64,000 nt of DNA from Planosporangium mesophilum (GTDB lineage: Bacteria > Actinomycetota > Actinomycetes > Mycobacteriales > Micromonosporaceae), in contig NZ_BOON01000014.1 of assembly GCF_016863255.1 (NCBI RefSeq), positions 1-64,000 of the forward strand. The letters run 5' to 3'. This document shows, piece after piece, positions 47,827-57,126 of the stretch (position 1 is its first letter; the number at the start of each line of letters is the position of its first letter). The notes below the pieces were generated by a model. That model saw nothing but the letters and a program-made list of their open reading frames with translations. It did no database searches and was not told the origin of the DNA. The position numbers and the translations under genes were made by a program.

Positions 47827-50052
47827 GGGGGACGGGGGGAGCCAGGACGCGTCCGTGCCGACGGTGGTCAGGCGTTGGGTGGCCCGCGACAGGGCGACGT
47901 AGAGCGTACGCACGCCGGAGCGCCCCTCGTCCCGGATCGCCGACGGCTCGACGACGATCACGCCGTCGTACTCCATGCCCTTCGCCTCCAGGCTGCCCAC
48001 CACCTGCAGGCGCTCGTCGCCCGCGCCGGTGAACCAGCCGGCCACCTCGGCCCGCATTTCCATCGGCGTGATCACACCCACCGTGCCGGCCACCTCGGCC
48101 AGGACCTGCGACGCCGCCCGCACCGTCAGGTCGCGCAGGTCGGACGGGGCCACGGTGTGGTGGACCGGGAGCATGCCCGACGAGCGCACCGCGGTGGGCA
48201 GCTCAAGCTGCGGCTCGGCGCGGCGGATCACCGCGGCGGCCAGGTCGAAGATCTCGGCGGCGTTGCGGTAGTTGGTGGTGAGCGTGTACTCGCTGCGGCG
48301 CCGTGTCCCGATCGCCGCCTCCATCGCCCGGGCGGCCTCGGCCGCGTCGGTCCAGGCGGCCTGCGCCGGGTCGCCCACGATCGTCCAGCTCGCGTGCGGA
48401 CCGCGCCGCCCGATCATCCGCCACTGCATCGGCGAGACGTCCTGCGCCTCGTCCACCACGACGTGCGCGTAGTCGCGGTAGTCCTCGGGGCGCTCGGTGG
48501 CGGCCGCGCGGGCCGCGGCCATCCGGTCCGCGTACGTGGTGAGCTCCCGGATCCCGTCGGCGACGTGATACGGGTCGCGGCGGGCCCGCTTACGTACCGG
48601 CGGCTTGCCGAGCAGGTCGTCCAGCTCGTCGAGCAGGGCCACGTCGGCGACCGTGTACCCGTCCGGATTGAACGCCCCCGCCAGCCGGTCGATCTCGACC
48701 CGCGACAGGATGCCGTCGCACGACCGGCGCAGCCGCTTCGGGTCGGTCAGCCAGCCCAGGACGGTCTGCGGGGTCAGCAGCGGCCACCAAGCGCCCATGA
48801 ACTGGATGAACTCGCGGTTCGAGGCGATCTCCGAGGCGAACTCCTCGCGGGTCTGCTGCCGGTGAGCCGGCAGCAGCTGCAGGCTCTGCCGCCAGAGTGC
48901 GTCCAGCACGTGCCCGGCGGCCTTCGCCCGGACCGCGTTGCGCCGGGGGCCCGGAGCCAGCAGGTCTCGACGGATCTCGTCGAGCGCCCGTCGGTCGAGT
49001 TGGAGGAGCTGGCCGCGGTAGAGCACCCGGAACCGGTCGGGTGTGCCGGGCACCGCGTCCCGGACGGCGCGGGCCAGGACCCGCGCCATCCGCAGCGACC
49101 CTTTGACGGCGGCGATCTCGTTCGGGTCGTGCCGGGTGGCGGTGACGTCCTCCACGACCTGGGCCAGCGAGCGCAGGGTCACGGTCTCCTCGCCGAGCGA
49201 GGGCAGCACCCGGCTGACGTAGTTGACGAACACCTCCGACGGGCCGACGACCAGTACGCCGCCGCTCTCGAACCGGTTGCGGTCGGCGTAGAGCAGGTAC
49301 GCCGCCCGGTGCAGGGCCACGGCGGTCTTCCCGGTGCCGGGACCGCCGCGTACGAGCGTCACGCCGAGGGCGGGGGAGCGGATCGCGTCGTCCTGTTCGC
49401 GCTGGATCGTCGCCACGATGTCGCGCATGCCGTGGCCGGTGGCCCGGCTGAGCGTGGCGAGCAGCGCGCCGTCGCCGACGACCGGCATGTCCTGTGGCGC
49501 CGCGGCCGGGTCGAGCAGGTCGTCCTCGACGTCGAGGACGGTCTCCCCGGAGCTGCGCAGGGTCCGGCGGCGTACCACACCCATCCGGTCGGTGGGGGTG
49601 GCGCGGTAGAAGGGCGCGGCGGCCGGTGCCCGCCAGTCGACCACGAGCGACTCGTGCTCCTCGTCGCGCAGGCCGAGACGCCCGATGTACCGGGCCTCGC
49701 CGCCCGGTACCGCCGGCTCCACGGGGCTGGAGTACTCGTCGCTGCGCCGGGCCTCCGGAGCCAGGTCGAGTCGGCCGAAGACCAGGCCCTCGTACTCGGC
49801 GTCCAGGGCGTGCCGGCGGCGCGCGGCGTGGAACACCATCGCGTCGCGCTCGACCAGTGAGCCGTGCGTGCCCACCCGGGACATGCCGTAGCCGGCCTTC
49901 TCCGCCTCGGCGACGGTGCGGCGCAGTTCACCCAGCCGGGTGTACACCCGGTCCACGTACCGTTGCTCGTTGTCGATCTCGACCTGACGGATGGGGTCGG
50001 AGTCGTGTACAGGTGCGGACAAGCGTGACTCCAGCGGTCGGGAACGGGCCAT
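47821..50052 (-). CDS. HelD-like UvrD/Rep-family helicase
   Basis: 743 residues. Walker A is VRGGPGTGKTAVALHRAAYL (about 236), motif II VVVDEAQDVSPMQWRMIGRR, motif III WTIVGDPAQAAWTD, and late motifs KGMEYDGVIVVEP and TLYVALSRATQRL. The N-terminal coiled-coil (IDNEQRYVDRVYTRLGELRR, TVAEAEKAGYG) and the insert before motif II fit HelD, which binds RNA polymerase and recycles stalled enzyme. Some actinobacterial HelD proteins (HelR) give rifamycin tolerance; I see no rifamycin-associated element in the 96 bp upstream. The DedA gene lies upstream on the same strand. Confidence 0.87.
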   Translation of the reverse strand: MARSRPLESRLSAPVHDSDPIRQVEIDNEQRYVDRVYTRLGELRRTVAEAEKAGYGMSRVGTHGSLVERDAMVFHAARRRHALDAEYEGLVFGRLDLAPEARRSDEYSSPVEPAVPGGEARYIGRLGLRDEEHESLVVDWRAPAAAPFYRATPTDRMGVVRRRTLRSSGETVLDVEDDLLDPAAAPQDMPVVGDGALLATLSRATGHGMRDIVATIQREQDDAIRSPALGVTLVRGGPGTGKTAVALHRAAYLLYADRNRFESGGVLVVGPSEVFVNYVSRVLPSLGEETVTLRSLAQVVEDVTATRHDPNEIAAVKGSLRMARVLARAVRDAVPGTPDRFRVLYRGQLLQLDRRALDEIRRDLLAPGPRRNAVRAKAAGHVLDALWRQSLQLLPAHRQQTREEFASEIASNREFIQFMGAWWPLLTPQTVLGWLTDPKRLRRSCDGILSRVEIDRLAGAFNPDGYTVADVALLDELDDLLGKPPVRKRARRDPYHVADGIRELTTYADRMAAARAAATERPEDYRDYAHVVVDEAQDVSPMQWRMIGRRGPHASWTIVGDPAQAAWTDAAEAARAMEAAIGTRRRSEYTLTTNYRNAAEIFDLAAAVIRRAEPQLELPTAVRSSGMLPVHHTVAPSDLRDLTVRAASQVLAEVAGTVGVITPMEMRAEVAGWFTGAGDERLQVVGSLEAKGMEYDGVIVVEPSAIRDEGRSGVRTLYVALSRATQRLTTVGTDASWLPPSPS

Positions 50053-50148
50053 GGCGAGCTTACGCAGTGTGTCGACGCGAAGGATCGGTCGTCGGGACAG
50101 TGTCGCGCGTGCCTGCGGTCGGTGACGACGACCGCGGGCGTCCTACCG

Positions 50149-50805
50149 TCAGCCGACGGCCGTCGTCTTCTCTTCGGCCGGCGCGGTCTTCGCCTCCTCG
50201 TGCAGGTGTCGGGCGGCCCTGTGCTTGAGGAAGATCGTCGTGGCCAGGCCGGCGACCACGGCGACGACCAGAGCCACCCAGGAGAACTGCTTGAGCCAGT
50301 GCTCGGCGGCCCGGCCGAGGTAGAAGATCGCGAAGGCGGTGCCGTACGCCCACACGATGCCGCCGGCGGCGTTGGCCAGCAGGAACTTCGGGTACGGCAC
50401 CCGGAGCGCGCCCGCCAGCGGACCCGCGAGGATGCGCAGCAGCGCCACGAACCGGCCGAAGAACACCGCCCACACGCCGTACCGCTGGAAAAGGCGCTCG
50501 GCGTGGGCCAGGTGCGCCGGACCGAAGTGCTTGGGGAACCGACGGCCGAACCGCTCCAGGACGGCGCGCCCGCCGCGCCGGCCCACCGCGTACCCCACCG
50601 AGTCCCCGACGACGGCGCCGATCGAGGCGGCCAGCCCCACGAGCCACGGGCTGGTCAGCCCGGTGGAGGCCAACAGCGACGCGCCCACCAGGGTGATCTC
50701 GCCGGGCAGCGGGATGCCCATGCTCTCGAGGCCGATGACCAGGCACACCAGCGCGTAGATCGCGAACGGCGGGAGGCTACCCATCCATGCCTCGATGAAA
50801 TGCAC
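50149..50805 (-). CDS. DedA-family membrane protein
   Basis: 218 residues from GTG 50805 (GGGAGG upstream). MGSLPPFAIYALVCLVIGLE then SMGIPLPGEITLVGASLLAS is the DedA N-terminal signature, followed by GDSVGYAVGRRGGR, FFGRFVALLRILAGPLAGAL and GGIVWAYGTAF. The family comprises inner-membrane proteins linked to lipid-carrier (undecaprenyl phosphate) or phospholipid recycling. The C-terminal tail is charged and cytoplasmic (HEEAKTAPAEEKTTAVG). Confidence 0.9.
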   Translation of the reverse strand: MHFIEAWMGSLPPFAIYALVCLVIGLESMGIPLPGEITLVGASLLASTGLTSPWLVGLAASIGAVVGDSVGYAVGRRGGRAVLERFGRRFPKHFGPAHLAHAERLFQRYGVWAVFFGRFVALLRILAGPLAGALRVPYPKFLLANAAGGIVWAYGTAFAIFYLGRAAEHWLKQFSWVALVVAVVAGLATTIFLKHRAARHLHEEAKTAPAEEKTTAVG

Positions 50806-50929
50806 GGTGTTCCTCCCATGGCCGGCACCGGCTGCCATGGGGAGTTTACGCGGGTACGGCCACGGAGGAGGCGCCACCGCTGCAGGCGGGGGCAAACGTG
50901 GGGGCCTTACCCCGAGAAGCGGAACCCTC

Positions 50930-51928
50930 TCAGGCGGCTTCGGCCGTCGCCTCGCCCCGGGTCCGGCGCCGCAGTCGCTGCCCGGTACGGGGCGGGATCG
51001 TCGGCACCCCGCTGGCCCGCTGGCAGACCCGCGCGATCGCGCCGGTGACCTCGTCGGGGCACTCCAGCGGCAGCATGTGTCCGGCGTCCGGGCAGATCAC
51101 GTGCTCGGCCCCGGGCAGTGCGCCGACGATCGTGTCCGCGCAGTTGCTGGGGGTCAGCCGGTCCTGGCCGCCGACCAGGACGGCCGACGGCAGCTTCGCC
51201 ATGTGCACCAGCGCGTCGACCCGGTGCTGCTCCTCGAACCAGGGCCGGAAGCCGCCGATCGTGGCGAGCCGGGCCTTGCTGATCATGCCGAGCGTCAGGC
51301 GTACCGCCGCCGGATCGGCGGTACGGCCGAAGCCGAAGAACCGGATGCCGGGGGAGAGGACGGGCATCATCGGGCGGTGCAGCCGCCACGGGCCGGACCG
51401 GGCCAGCAGCGCCGCCCCGGTGAGTTCGAGCGTGCGCACGATCCGCGCGACCCCGGGAGCCAGCCCGTACGTGGTGTGCGTGGTGCCCTCGGCCGTCGTG
51501 CACATGAGCGCCACCCCGGCCACCCGCTCGGTGAACTCGGTCGCGTGGCGGTGCGCGTACTCCATGATCGTCATGCCGCCCATCGAGTGGCCGGCGAGGA
51601 CGACCTTGCCCTCCGGTACCCGTTCGCGCAGGACCGCATGGAGATCGTCGGCGAGCTGGGCCAGGGTCGTGGTGGTACGCGGACAGGCCGTCGAGTGACC
51701 GTGTCCGCGCAGGTCGAAGGCGAGGATGCGGAGCGGGGCACCCATCAGGGCCGGCAGGTCGGCGACCTGGCGCCGCCACAGCCGGGCGTCGAGCGTCCAG
51801 CCGTGGAGCAGAACGACGGTCAGCGGACTCGAGGGGTCGCCGTGTTCCTCGACGTGCAGGCGTACCCCGTCGGGGAGGCTGACGGTGGATACCGAGGGCA
51901 TGCCTTCTGATACCCGTGACGTACTCAT
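50930..51928 (-). CDS. Alpha/beta-hydrolase
   Basis: 332 residues from ATG 51928; an ATG at 51901 (323 residues) is possible, and no strong ribosome site favours either. Motifs: VVLLHGWTLDARLWRRQVAD (oxyanion hole), ILAFDLRGHGHS, the nucleophile elbow VLAGHSMGGMTIME (Ser near residue 125), Asp in LVGGQDRLTP and His in CPDAGHMLPLE. It is a soluble hydrolase of ester- or peroxidase-type with unknown substrate. It diverges from the carbonic anhydrase gene 99 bp away. Confidence 0.88.
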   Translation of the reverse strand: MSTSRVSEGMPSVSTVSLPDGVRLHVEEHGDPSSPLTVVLLHGWTLDARLWRRQVADLPALMGAPLRILAFDLRGHGHSTACPRTTTTLAQLADDLHAVLRERVPEGKVVLAGHSMGGMTIMEYAHRHATEFTERVAGVALMCTTAEGTTHTTYGLAPGVARIVRTLELTGAALLARSGPWRLHRPMMPVLSPGIRFFGFGRTADPAAVRLTLGMISKARLATIGGFRPWFEEQHRVDALVHMAKLPSAVLVGGQDRLTPSNCADTIVGALPGAEHVICPDAGHMLPLECPDEVTGAIARVCQRASGVPTIPPRTGQRLRRRTRGEATAEAA

Positions 51929-52027
51929 AGGTAACAAGGTAAATATCCGAGTCCCTCGGACGTGATCACTGTCGCACTTCTGCCGGTTCGGCTGTTCGTA
52001 GCCGACCTCGCGGGTGATCCTTGAGAG

Positions 52028-52687
52028 ATGATGGGGCTCCCGCCGTTCGACGAACCGTTGACCACCGGGGCCGGCCGGGACGCCGGCGAGCGGTCCTCGC
52101 TCGAGGCGAGCACGCCGCTGGCCCGGCTGCTCGCCGGCAACCAGCGGTTCGCCGCCGGGCGGCCGCGGTACGGGCACGACGTCAACGCGCCCCGGGCGCG
52201 TACCGCCGAGCACCGGCCGTGGGCCCTGGTGATCGGCTGCCTGGACTCGCGGGTGCCGCCGGAGGCCGTCTTCGACCAGGACTTCGGCGACATCGTGGTG
52301 GTCCGTACCGGTGGGCACGTGCTCGACGACGCGGGGCTCGGCTCGGTCGAGTTCTGCGTCTCCGCCTTCGGCGTGCCGCTCGTCGTGGTCCTCGGCCACC
52401 AGTACTGCGGCGCGGTCACCGCCACCGTCCGGGCTCTGGACAGCGGCGTGCGGCCGGGTGGCCTGACCGACCGGCTGGTGGACGAGATCGCGCCGGCGGT
52501 CGACCGGAGCGGCGACGCGGATCCGGCGGAGCGCGTGGAGGAGGCGATCGACCGGCACGTCGCCCGTACCGTGGCGAAGGTGTCGGAACTGCGGCTGGTC
52601 GCCGAGCGCGTCGCGGCCGGCGCGCTGGAGGTCGTCGGCGCCCGCTACCAGGTGGAGACCGGGCAGGTCAGGGTCCTCGGCCGGTAG
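52028..52687 (+). CDS. Beta-class carbonic anhydrase
   Basis: 219 residues. Zinc ligands are in place: Cys and Asp in ALVIGCLDSRVPPE (about residues 72-85), and His and Cys in VVLGHQYCGAV (about 121-131). The N-terminal LLAGNQRFAAG is typical. It converts CO2 to bicarbonate in the cytoplasm. No signal peptide is seen. It is followed by a short tandem duplication and a perfect terminator. Confidence 0.92.
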   Translation: MMGLPPFDEPLTTGAGRDAGERSSLEASTPLARLLAGNQRFAAGRPRYGHDVNAPRARTAEHRPWALVIGCLDSRVPPEAVFDQDFGDIVVVRTGGHVLDDAGLGSVEFCVSAFGVPLVVVLGHQYCGAVTATVRALDSGVRPGGLTDRLVDEIAPAVDRSGDADPAERVEEAIDRHVARTVAKVSELRLVAERVAAGALEVVGARYQVETGQVRVLGR

Positions 52688-52729
52688 GGCACCTCAGACA
52701 CGATCGGCCGGTAGGACTCTCAGACACGA
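52677..52729 (+). repeat. 26-bp tandem duplication over the carbonic anhydrase stop
   Basis: A 27-bp stretch beginning TCGGCCGGTAGG (52677-52703) is repeated at 52704-52729 with a few changes (ggcacct versus actct). The duplicated unit includes the TAG stop codon, so the second copy lies outside the gene. It is a local slippage event. Confidence 0.6.
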
Positions 52730-52730
52730 A

Positions 52731-52760
52731 GAGCGCCCCACGGACATCCGTGGGGCGCTC
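52731..52760. terminator. Perfect 14-bp-stem terminator
   Basis: GAGCGCCCCACGGA (52731-52744), loop CA, TCCGTGGGGCGCTC (52747-52760), followed by AAACG. It lies between the convergent carbonic anhydrase gene and the 110-residue gene at 52781, so it probably serves both. Confidence 0.85.
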
Positions 52761-52780
52761 AAACGTTGGTTATGACGAGG

Positions 52781-53113
52781 TCACTCGCCGAAGACGCCGG
52801 CCTCGACCAGGCGCTTCTCGGTGGCGTCCCAACCGTGGTCGGGGTTGGCCTCGTTCAGGGCGCCCAGCTCGGCGCGGATCTTGGCGGCGTGCCCGGCCGT
52901 GGCCAGCACCCGGATCTCCTCGATGAAGGCCTCGGAGTCGGTGCGCAGGTGGAGGGTCTTGCCGTTGGTCAGGTTACGCACGTAGGCGTTCCGACCGTTG
53001 TTCAGCGGGATGACGTACTTGAACTCACCCAGCACGCTCAGGGCGCCACCAGCCGCGCCGGCCTGGCCGGCGCGGACAGAGGCGCGCGCGGTCTTCGAGG
53101 TGTTGCTCGCCAC
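52781..53113 (-). CDS. Conserved hypothetical protein, 110 aa
   Basis: GTG 53113 has AAGGAG nine bases upstream, so this start is preferred over the further open frame. An Ala/Gly-rich, probably unfolded N-terminus (SKTARASVRAGQAGAAGGAL) precedes a compact part (LGEFKYVIPLNNGRNAYVRN, LHLRTDSEAFIEEIRVLATA). No membrane segment is seen. The family is not recognised; it looks like a small actinomycete-specific cytoplasmic protein. It is monocistronic between a strong terminator and a 290-bp upstream gap. Confidence 0.65.
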   Translation of the reverse strand: MASNTSKTARASVRAGQAGAAGGALSVLGEFKYVIPLNNGRNAYVRNLTNGKTLHLRTDSEAFIEEIRVLATAGHAAKIRAELGALNEANPDHGWDATEKRLVEAGVFGE

Positions 53114-53406
53114 GGCGGGACTCCTTGCACAATCAAGCGGGTAATAGAGAAGCGGCACAGGGCGCCGAGGAAACTTTACACGACCACACCTGGTGATCTC
53201 ATCCTCGACAGTGCCTACCGACCGTCTCGCCTTGCGTTACGGACCGGTCACTAGTTACCTGAACAGGTGCCAGGCGTTAGATATTTCGTCACGAGCCTGC
53301 CTTAACGTTCACTGGCGCGCTCCTGGCTACAACCGTCATCATGAACACGGTCCTTTCGGGATCGAGGTCGTAGGGGAAGACGCACCTCGGCTCCGGGAGG
53401 TTGATC

Positions 53407-53898
53407 GTGCCAACACGTGGCGTTGTATACGTCCACTCGACCCCGCTCGCCGTGTGTCCACACGTCGAGTGGGCGATCGCTCGCGTCCTTTCGGCGCCGG
53501 TGCGCCTGGAATGGACCGCTCAGCGCGTCGAGCCCGGCGCTCGGCGGGCCGAGTGCGGGTGGACCGGCCAGCCCGGTACCGGTGGGGAGCTCGCCGCGGC
53601 GCTGCGACAGTGGCCCATGATCCGTTTCGAGGTCACCGAGGAGCCGAGCCCGGGGGTGGACGGCGAGCGTTACATGCACGTACCGGACCGGGGCCTGTTC
53701 CGCGCGACCACCAGCGCCAACGGCGACATCCAGCTCTCCGAGGACCGGCTACGGGCGCTCATGGCCTCCGCGGTCGGGTACGAGGCGCTCACCCACGCGC
53801 TGGACAAGGCGCTCGGCAATCCGTGGGACATCGAGTTGGAGCCGTACCGGCAGGCCGGGGAAGGCAGTCCGATGACGCTTCTCACCCGGGTCGGCTGA
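53407..53898 (+). CDS. DUF3145 family protein
   Basis: 163 residues from GTG 53407, six bases after GGGAGG (a TTG at 53401 is less likely). The pattern TRGVVYVHSTPLAVCPHVEW, AECGWTGQPGTGGELAAALR and FEVTEEPSPGVDGERYMHVP matches DUF3145, an actinobacteria-specific family of unknown function. It lacks signal and membrane segments. The 290 bp upstream hold no other gene. The GH3 gene begins about 30 bp downstream, so they may share a transcript. Confidence 0.85.
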   Translation: MPTRGVVYVHSTPLAVCPHVEWAIARVLSAPVRLEWTAQRVEPGARRAECGWTGQPGTGGELAAALRQWPMIRFEVTEEPSPGVDGERYMHVPDRGLFRATTSANGDIQLSEDRLRALMASAVGYEALTHALDKALGNPWDIELEPYRQAGEGSPMTLLTRVG

Positions 53899-53928
53899 AC
53901 CGGGCACTCTTCTGGTTGAGTGGGGCGC

Positions 53929-55626
53929 GTGCGTGCGCTTGCCGGAATCGCTGCCCTCACCGCCATGACGCTGCTCGCCGGGTGCGGCCCGGGGCCGAGC
54001 GGGGCGAGCGCCGGGCCGGCCACCTGGCGCGGCCCGAGCGCGACGGGATCGGCGACCGACCCGGCCGCCCGCGCATCCGCCCTCGTCGCCGGGTTCAGCG
54101 ACGAGGACCTGGTGGGGCAGGTGCTGATGCCCTTCGCCTACGGCGAGGACGCGACGAAGGCCAGTTCGCAGGCGGCCACCGCCAACCGCGGGTACGCCGG
54201 GGTGGACACCGCGGCGCAGATGGTCGAGAAGTACCGGCTGGGCGGCCTCATCCTGATGAACCGGGCGGCGGGTGACCCGACCGCCAGCACGAACAAGACC
54301 AGCAACATCACGTCCCCGGCCCAGGTGCGCACCCTCACCGACGGGCTGCAGCGCGTCGCGGCGACGCTGCCGTCCCGGGCGCCGCTACTGGTCGCCACGG
54401 ACCAGGAGTACGGCGTGGTCAACCGGCTGCGCGACGGGGTGACCCAACTGCCGAGTGCGATGGCGTTCGGGGCCGCCGGTGACCCGGCCCTGACCAGGGC
54501 CGCCTGGGCCGCCGCCGGGTCCGATCTGCGTGCCGTCGGGATCAACGTCGACTTCGCGCCCATCGCCGACGTGGTGGAGCAGGGCGGTGGGGTCATCGGC
54601 TCGCGCTCGTACGGCTCCGACCCGGCCGCGGTGTCCGGCCAGGTGCGCGCCGCGGTGCAGGGCCTGCGGGACGCGGGGCTCGCCGCCACGCTCAAGCACT
54701 TCCCCGGGCACGGCCACACCAACGGCGACAGCCACACCCAGCTCCCGGTCCTGGGCCAGAGCCGCGACCAACTGGCCGCCGGCGACCTGCCGCCGTTCTC
54801 GGCCGGCATCGGCGCCGGCGTCGACCTGGTCATGTCCGGGCACCTGGACGTGCGCGCGATCGACCCCGGCGTACCGGCGTCGTTCTCCTCAAAGGTCCTG
54901 ATCGACCTGCTCCGCGGTCAGCTCGGCTTCAGGGGCGTGGTGGTCAGCGACGCGCTGAACATGGCGCCGGCGCAGAAGTACCCGCCGGGCGAGGCGGCCG
55001 TACGGGCCCTCGTCGCCGGCAACGACCTGCTGCTCATGCCGCCGGACCTGACCGCCGCCCAGCGCGGCCTGCTCGACGGGTTGCGGAGCGGCCAGTTGCC
55101 GAAGCAGCGCCTGGTCGAGGCCGCGACGAGGGTACTGACGCTGCGACTGCGCCTGGCCGGGTACCGGCAGCCCGACCTGGCGAGCGTCGCCGGCGCCCCG
55201 CGCCAGGCGGCTGCCGCCAAGGTGACGGCCGCGGCCGTGACCCTCCTGCGCGGCGGTTGCCAGGGCCCCCTGGTACCGCGGGGGCCGGTCCGGGTGACCG
55301 CGTCCAGCGGGCGTGACCAGCAGACCCGGTGGCTGAGCGAGGCGCTGCGGGCGCAGGGGTACGCGGTGGGCCAGAGCGGGCCCGAGGTGCGGCTGGTCGG
55401 CTACGGCGACGAGAAGACCGACCTGAGCTCCGGCGCCGCGGTGACGGTCGCGATGGATGAGCCGCTCATCCTCGCAGGCTCGAAGTCGCCGGTCCTGCTG
55501 GCCACCTACTCCTCGAGCCAGGCGGCCATGACCTCACTCGCGGCGGTCATCGCCGGCGCGGCACCGGCGCCCGGCCGGTCCCCGCTGGACGTCCCCGGCC
55601 TGCCGCGGTCGGGCTGCGTGCGCTAG
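53929..55626 (+). CDS. GH3 beta-N-acetylhexosaminidase-like lipoprotein
   Basis: 565 residues from GTG 53929. Lipoprotein signal with lipobox in ALTAMTLLAGCG, so it sits on the outer face. The catalytic barrel of GH3 is present: ATDQEYGVVNRL, INVDFAPIADV, the signature KHFPGHGHTNGDSHTQLPVL (NagZ-type His/Asp loop) and the nucleophile Asp in GVVVSDALNMAP. A C-terminal alpha/beta-sandwich of about 180 residues follows. It may trim N-acetylglucosamine from wall-derived fragments. A long perfect hairpin follows the stop. Confidence 0.88.
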   Translation: MRALAGIAALTAMTLLAGCGPGPSGASAGPATWRGPSATGSATDPAARASALVAGFSDEDLVGQVLMPFAYGEDATKASSQAATANRGYAGVDTAAQMVEKYRLGGLILMNRAAGDPTASTNKTSNITSPAQVRTLTDGLQRVAATLPSRAPLLVATDQEYGVVNRLRDGVTQLPSAMAFGAAGDPALTRAAWAAAGSDLRAVGINVDFAPIADVVEQGGGVIGSRSYGSDPAAVSGQVRAAVQGLRDAGLAATLKHFPGHGHTNGDSHTQLPVLGQSRDQLAAGDLPPFSAGIGAGVDLVMSGHLDVRAIDPGVPASFSSKVLIDLLRGQLGFRGVVVSDALNMAPAQKYPPGEAAVRALVAGNDLLLMPPDLTAAQRGLLDGLRSGQLPKQRLVEAATRVLTLRLRLAGYRQPDLASVAGAPRQAAAAKVTAAAVTLLRGGCQGPLVPRGPVRVTASSGRDQQTRWLSEALRAQGYAVGQSGPEVRLVGYGDEKTDLSSGAAVTVAMDEPLILAGSKSPVLLATYSSSQAAMTSLAAVIAGAAPAPGRSPLDVPGLPRSGCVR

Positions 55627-55635
55627 CCCTTGAAC

Positions 55636-55683
55636 GATCTTGGACACCTGTGCGACCGATAGCTCGCACAGGTGTCCAAGATC
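55636..55683. terminator. 20-bp perfect inverted repeat between convergent genes
   Basis: GATCTTGGACACCTGTGCGA (55636-55655) is repeated as its exact complement (55664-55683) around an 8-base loop. Located between the GH3 and accD stops, it can terminate both. It is longer than usual and may be a dispersed repeat used as a terminator. Confidence 0.7.
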
Positions 55684-55699
55684 CGCGCGGTACCCCCCG

Positions 55700-57112
55700 T
55701 TACAGCGGGATGTTGCCGTGCGCGCCACGCGCGGCGGGTGCCGCCGCGAGCGCCTCCGCGATGCGCCGCCGGGTCTCGGTCGGCTTCACCACGTCGTCGA
55801 CGACGCCGATCTCCAGCGCCCGGTTGACCCCGCCGGCGACCCGGGTCTGCTCCTCGATCAGTTCGGCGCGCAGCGCCTCCCGGCCCTCGGCCGGTGCCGC
55901 GGCGAGCTTCTTGCGGTACAGGATGTTCACGGCGGCCGAGGCGCCCATCACGGCGACCTCGGCGTTGGGCCAGGCGAACACCGCGGTGGCCCCCAGCGAG
56001 CGGGAGTTCATGGCGATGTACGCGCCGCCGTACGCCTTGCGGGTCACCAGCGTGACGCGCGGTACGACGGCCTCCGCGAAGGCGTGCAGCAGCTTGGCGC
56101 CCCGACGTACCACGCCGTCCCACTCCTGGCCCACGCCCGGCAGGTAGCCGGGCACGTCGACCAGCACGATCAGCGGTACGCCCAGCGAGTCGCACATCCG
56201 CACGAAGCGGGCCGCCTTCTCGGCGCTGGTCGAGTCCAGGCAGCCGCCGAGGCGCAGCGGGTTGTTGGCGATGACCCCGACGGTACGGCCGGCGAAGCGG
56301 CCCAGCGTGGTCACGATGTTGGGCGCCCACTTGGCGTGCAACTCCACGCCGGGCTTGTCCAGCACCGCGCTGACCAGCGGCTTGACGTCGTAGGCGCGGT
56401 TGGTCTGCTCGGGCAGCAGGCTGGCCAGGTCGACCTCGCCGGACACGTCCGCCGGCTCCACCCGGCCCTGGCGGCCCAGCAGCGAGGCCAGTTCGCGGGC
56501 CGTGGCCAGCGCGGACTCGTCGTCCTTCGTGGTCACGTGCACCACGCCGGAGCGCCGCCCGTGCGGCTCCGGGCCGCCCAGGCGCGCCATGTCGACCTGT
56601 TCGCCGGTGACGCTGCGGACCACCTCCGGCCCGGTGACGAAGATCCGGCCGGTGTCGGACATCACCACGATGTCGGTGAGCGCGGGCCCGTACGCGGCGC
56701 CACCCGCGGCGGGGCCCAGGACGACCGAGATCTGCGGCACCCGTCCGGAGGCGCGCACCATGGCGGCGAAGACCTGGCCGACCGCGTCGAGGGCGACCAC
56801 GCCCTCCTGCAGTCGCGCGCCGCCGCAGTGCCACAGCCCGATCACCGGCATCCGCTCGCGCACCGCCGTGTCGATGGAGTCGACGATGTGGCGGCAGCCC
56901 TCGGTACCCATGGCGCCGCCCATCCGGGTCGCGTCCGTGGCGTACGCGACCACCGGGGTGCCGTCGACCTCACCGCGCGCAGCCAGTACGCCGGAGTCGT
57001 CGCGCGGTGCGAGCAGTCGCAGCGTTCCCTGGTCGAACAGCGCCCGGAGACGTAGCTCCGGGTCGCGGAGATCGATCGCCTGGGTATCAGGGGAACTCGA
57101 TGTCAACGTCAT
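55700..57112 (-). CDS. accD: Acyl-CoA carboxylase carboxyltransferase (AccD-like)
   Basis: 470 residues. Crotonase-like halves: GTEGCRHIVDSIDTAVRERM, HCGGARLQEGVVALDAVGQV and GPAAGGAAYGPALTDIVVMS in the first; NNPLRLGGCLDSTSAEKAAR, DVPGYLPGVGQEWDGVVRRG and RKAYGGAYIAMNSRSLGATA in the second. It transfers CO2 from carboxybiotin to acetyl- or propionyl-CoA to give malonyl-CoA for the same operon. This gene order with fabF upstream resembles mycobacterial kasA-accD6. The stop faces the hairpin at 55636-55683. Confidence 0.92.
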   Translation of the reverse strand: MTLTSSSPDTQAIDLRDPELRLRALFDQGTLRLLAPRDDSGVLAARGEVDGTPVVAYATDATRMGGAMGTEGCRHIVDSIDTAVRERMPVIGLWHCGGARLQEGVVALDAVGQVFAAMVRASGRVPQISVVLGPAAGGAAYGPALTDIVVMSDTGRIFVTGPEVVRSVTGEQVDMARLGGPEPHGRRSGVVHVTTKDDESALATARELASLLGRQGRVEPADVSGEVDLASLLPEQTNRAYDVKPLVSAVLDKPGVELHAKWAPNIVTTLGRFAGRTVGVIANNPLRLGGCLDSTSAEKAARFVRMCDSLGVPLIVLVDVPGYLPGVGQEWDGVVRRGAKLLHAFAEAVVPRVTLVTRKAYGGAYIAMNSRSLGATAVFAWPNAEVAVMGASAAVNILYRKKLAAAPAEGREALRAELIEEQTRVAGGVNRALEIGVVDDVVKPTETRRRIAEALAAAPAARGAHGNIPL

Positions 57113-57126
57113 GCGTCCTCCGAGGA

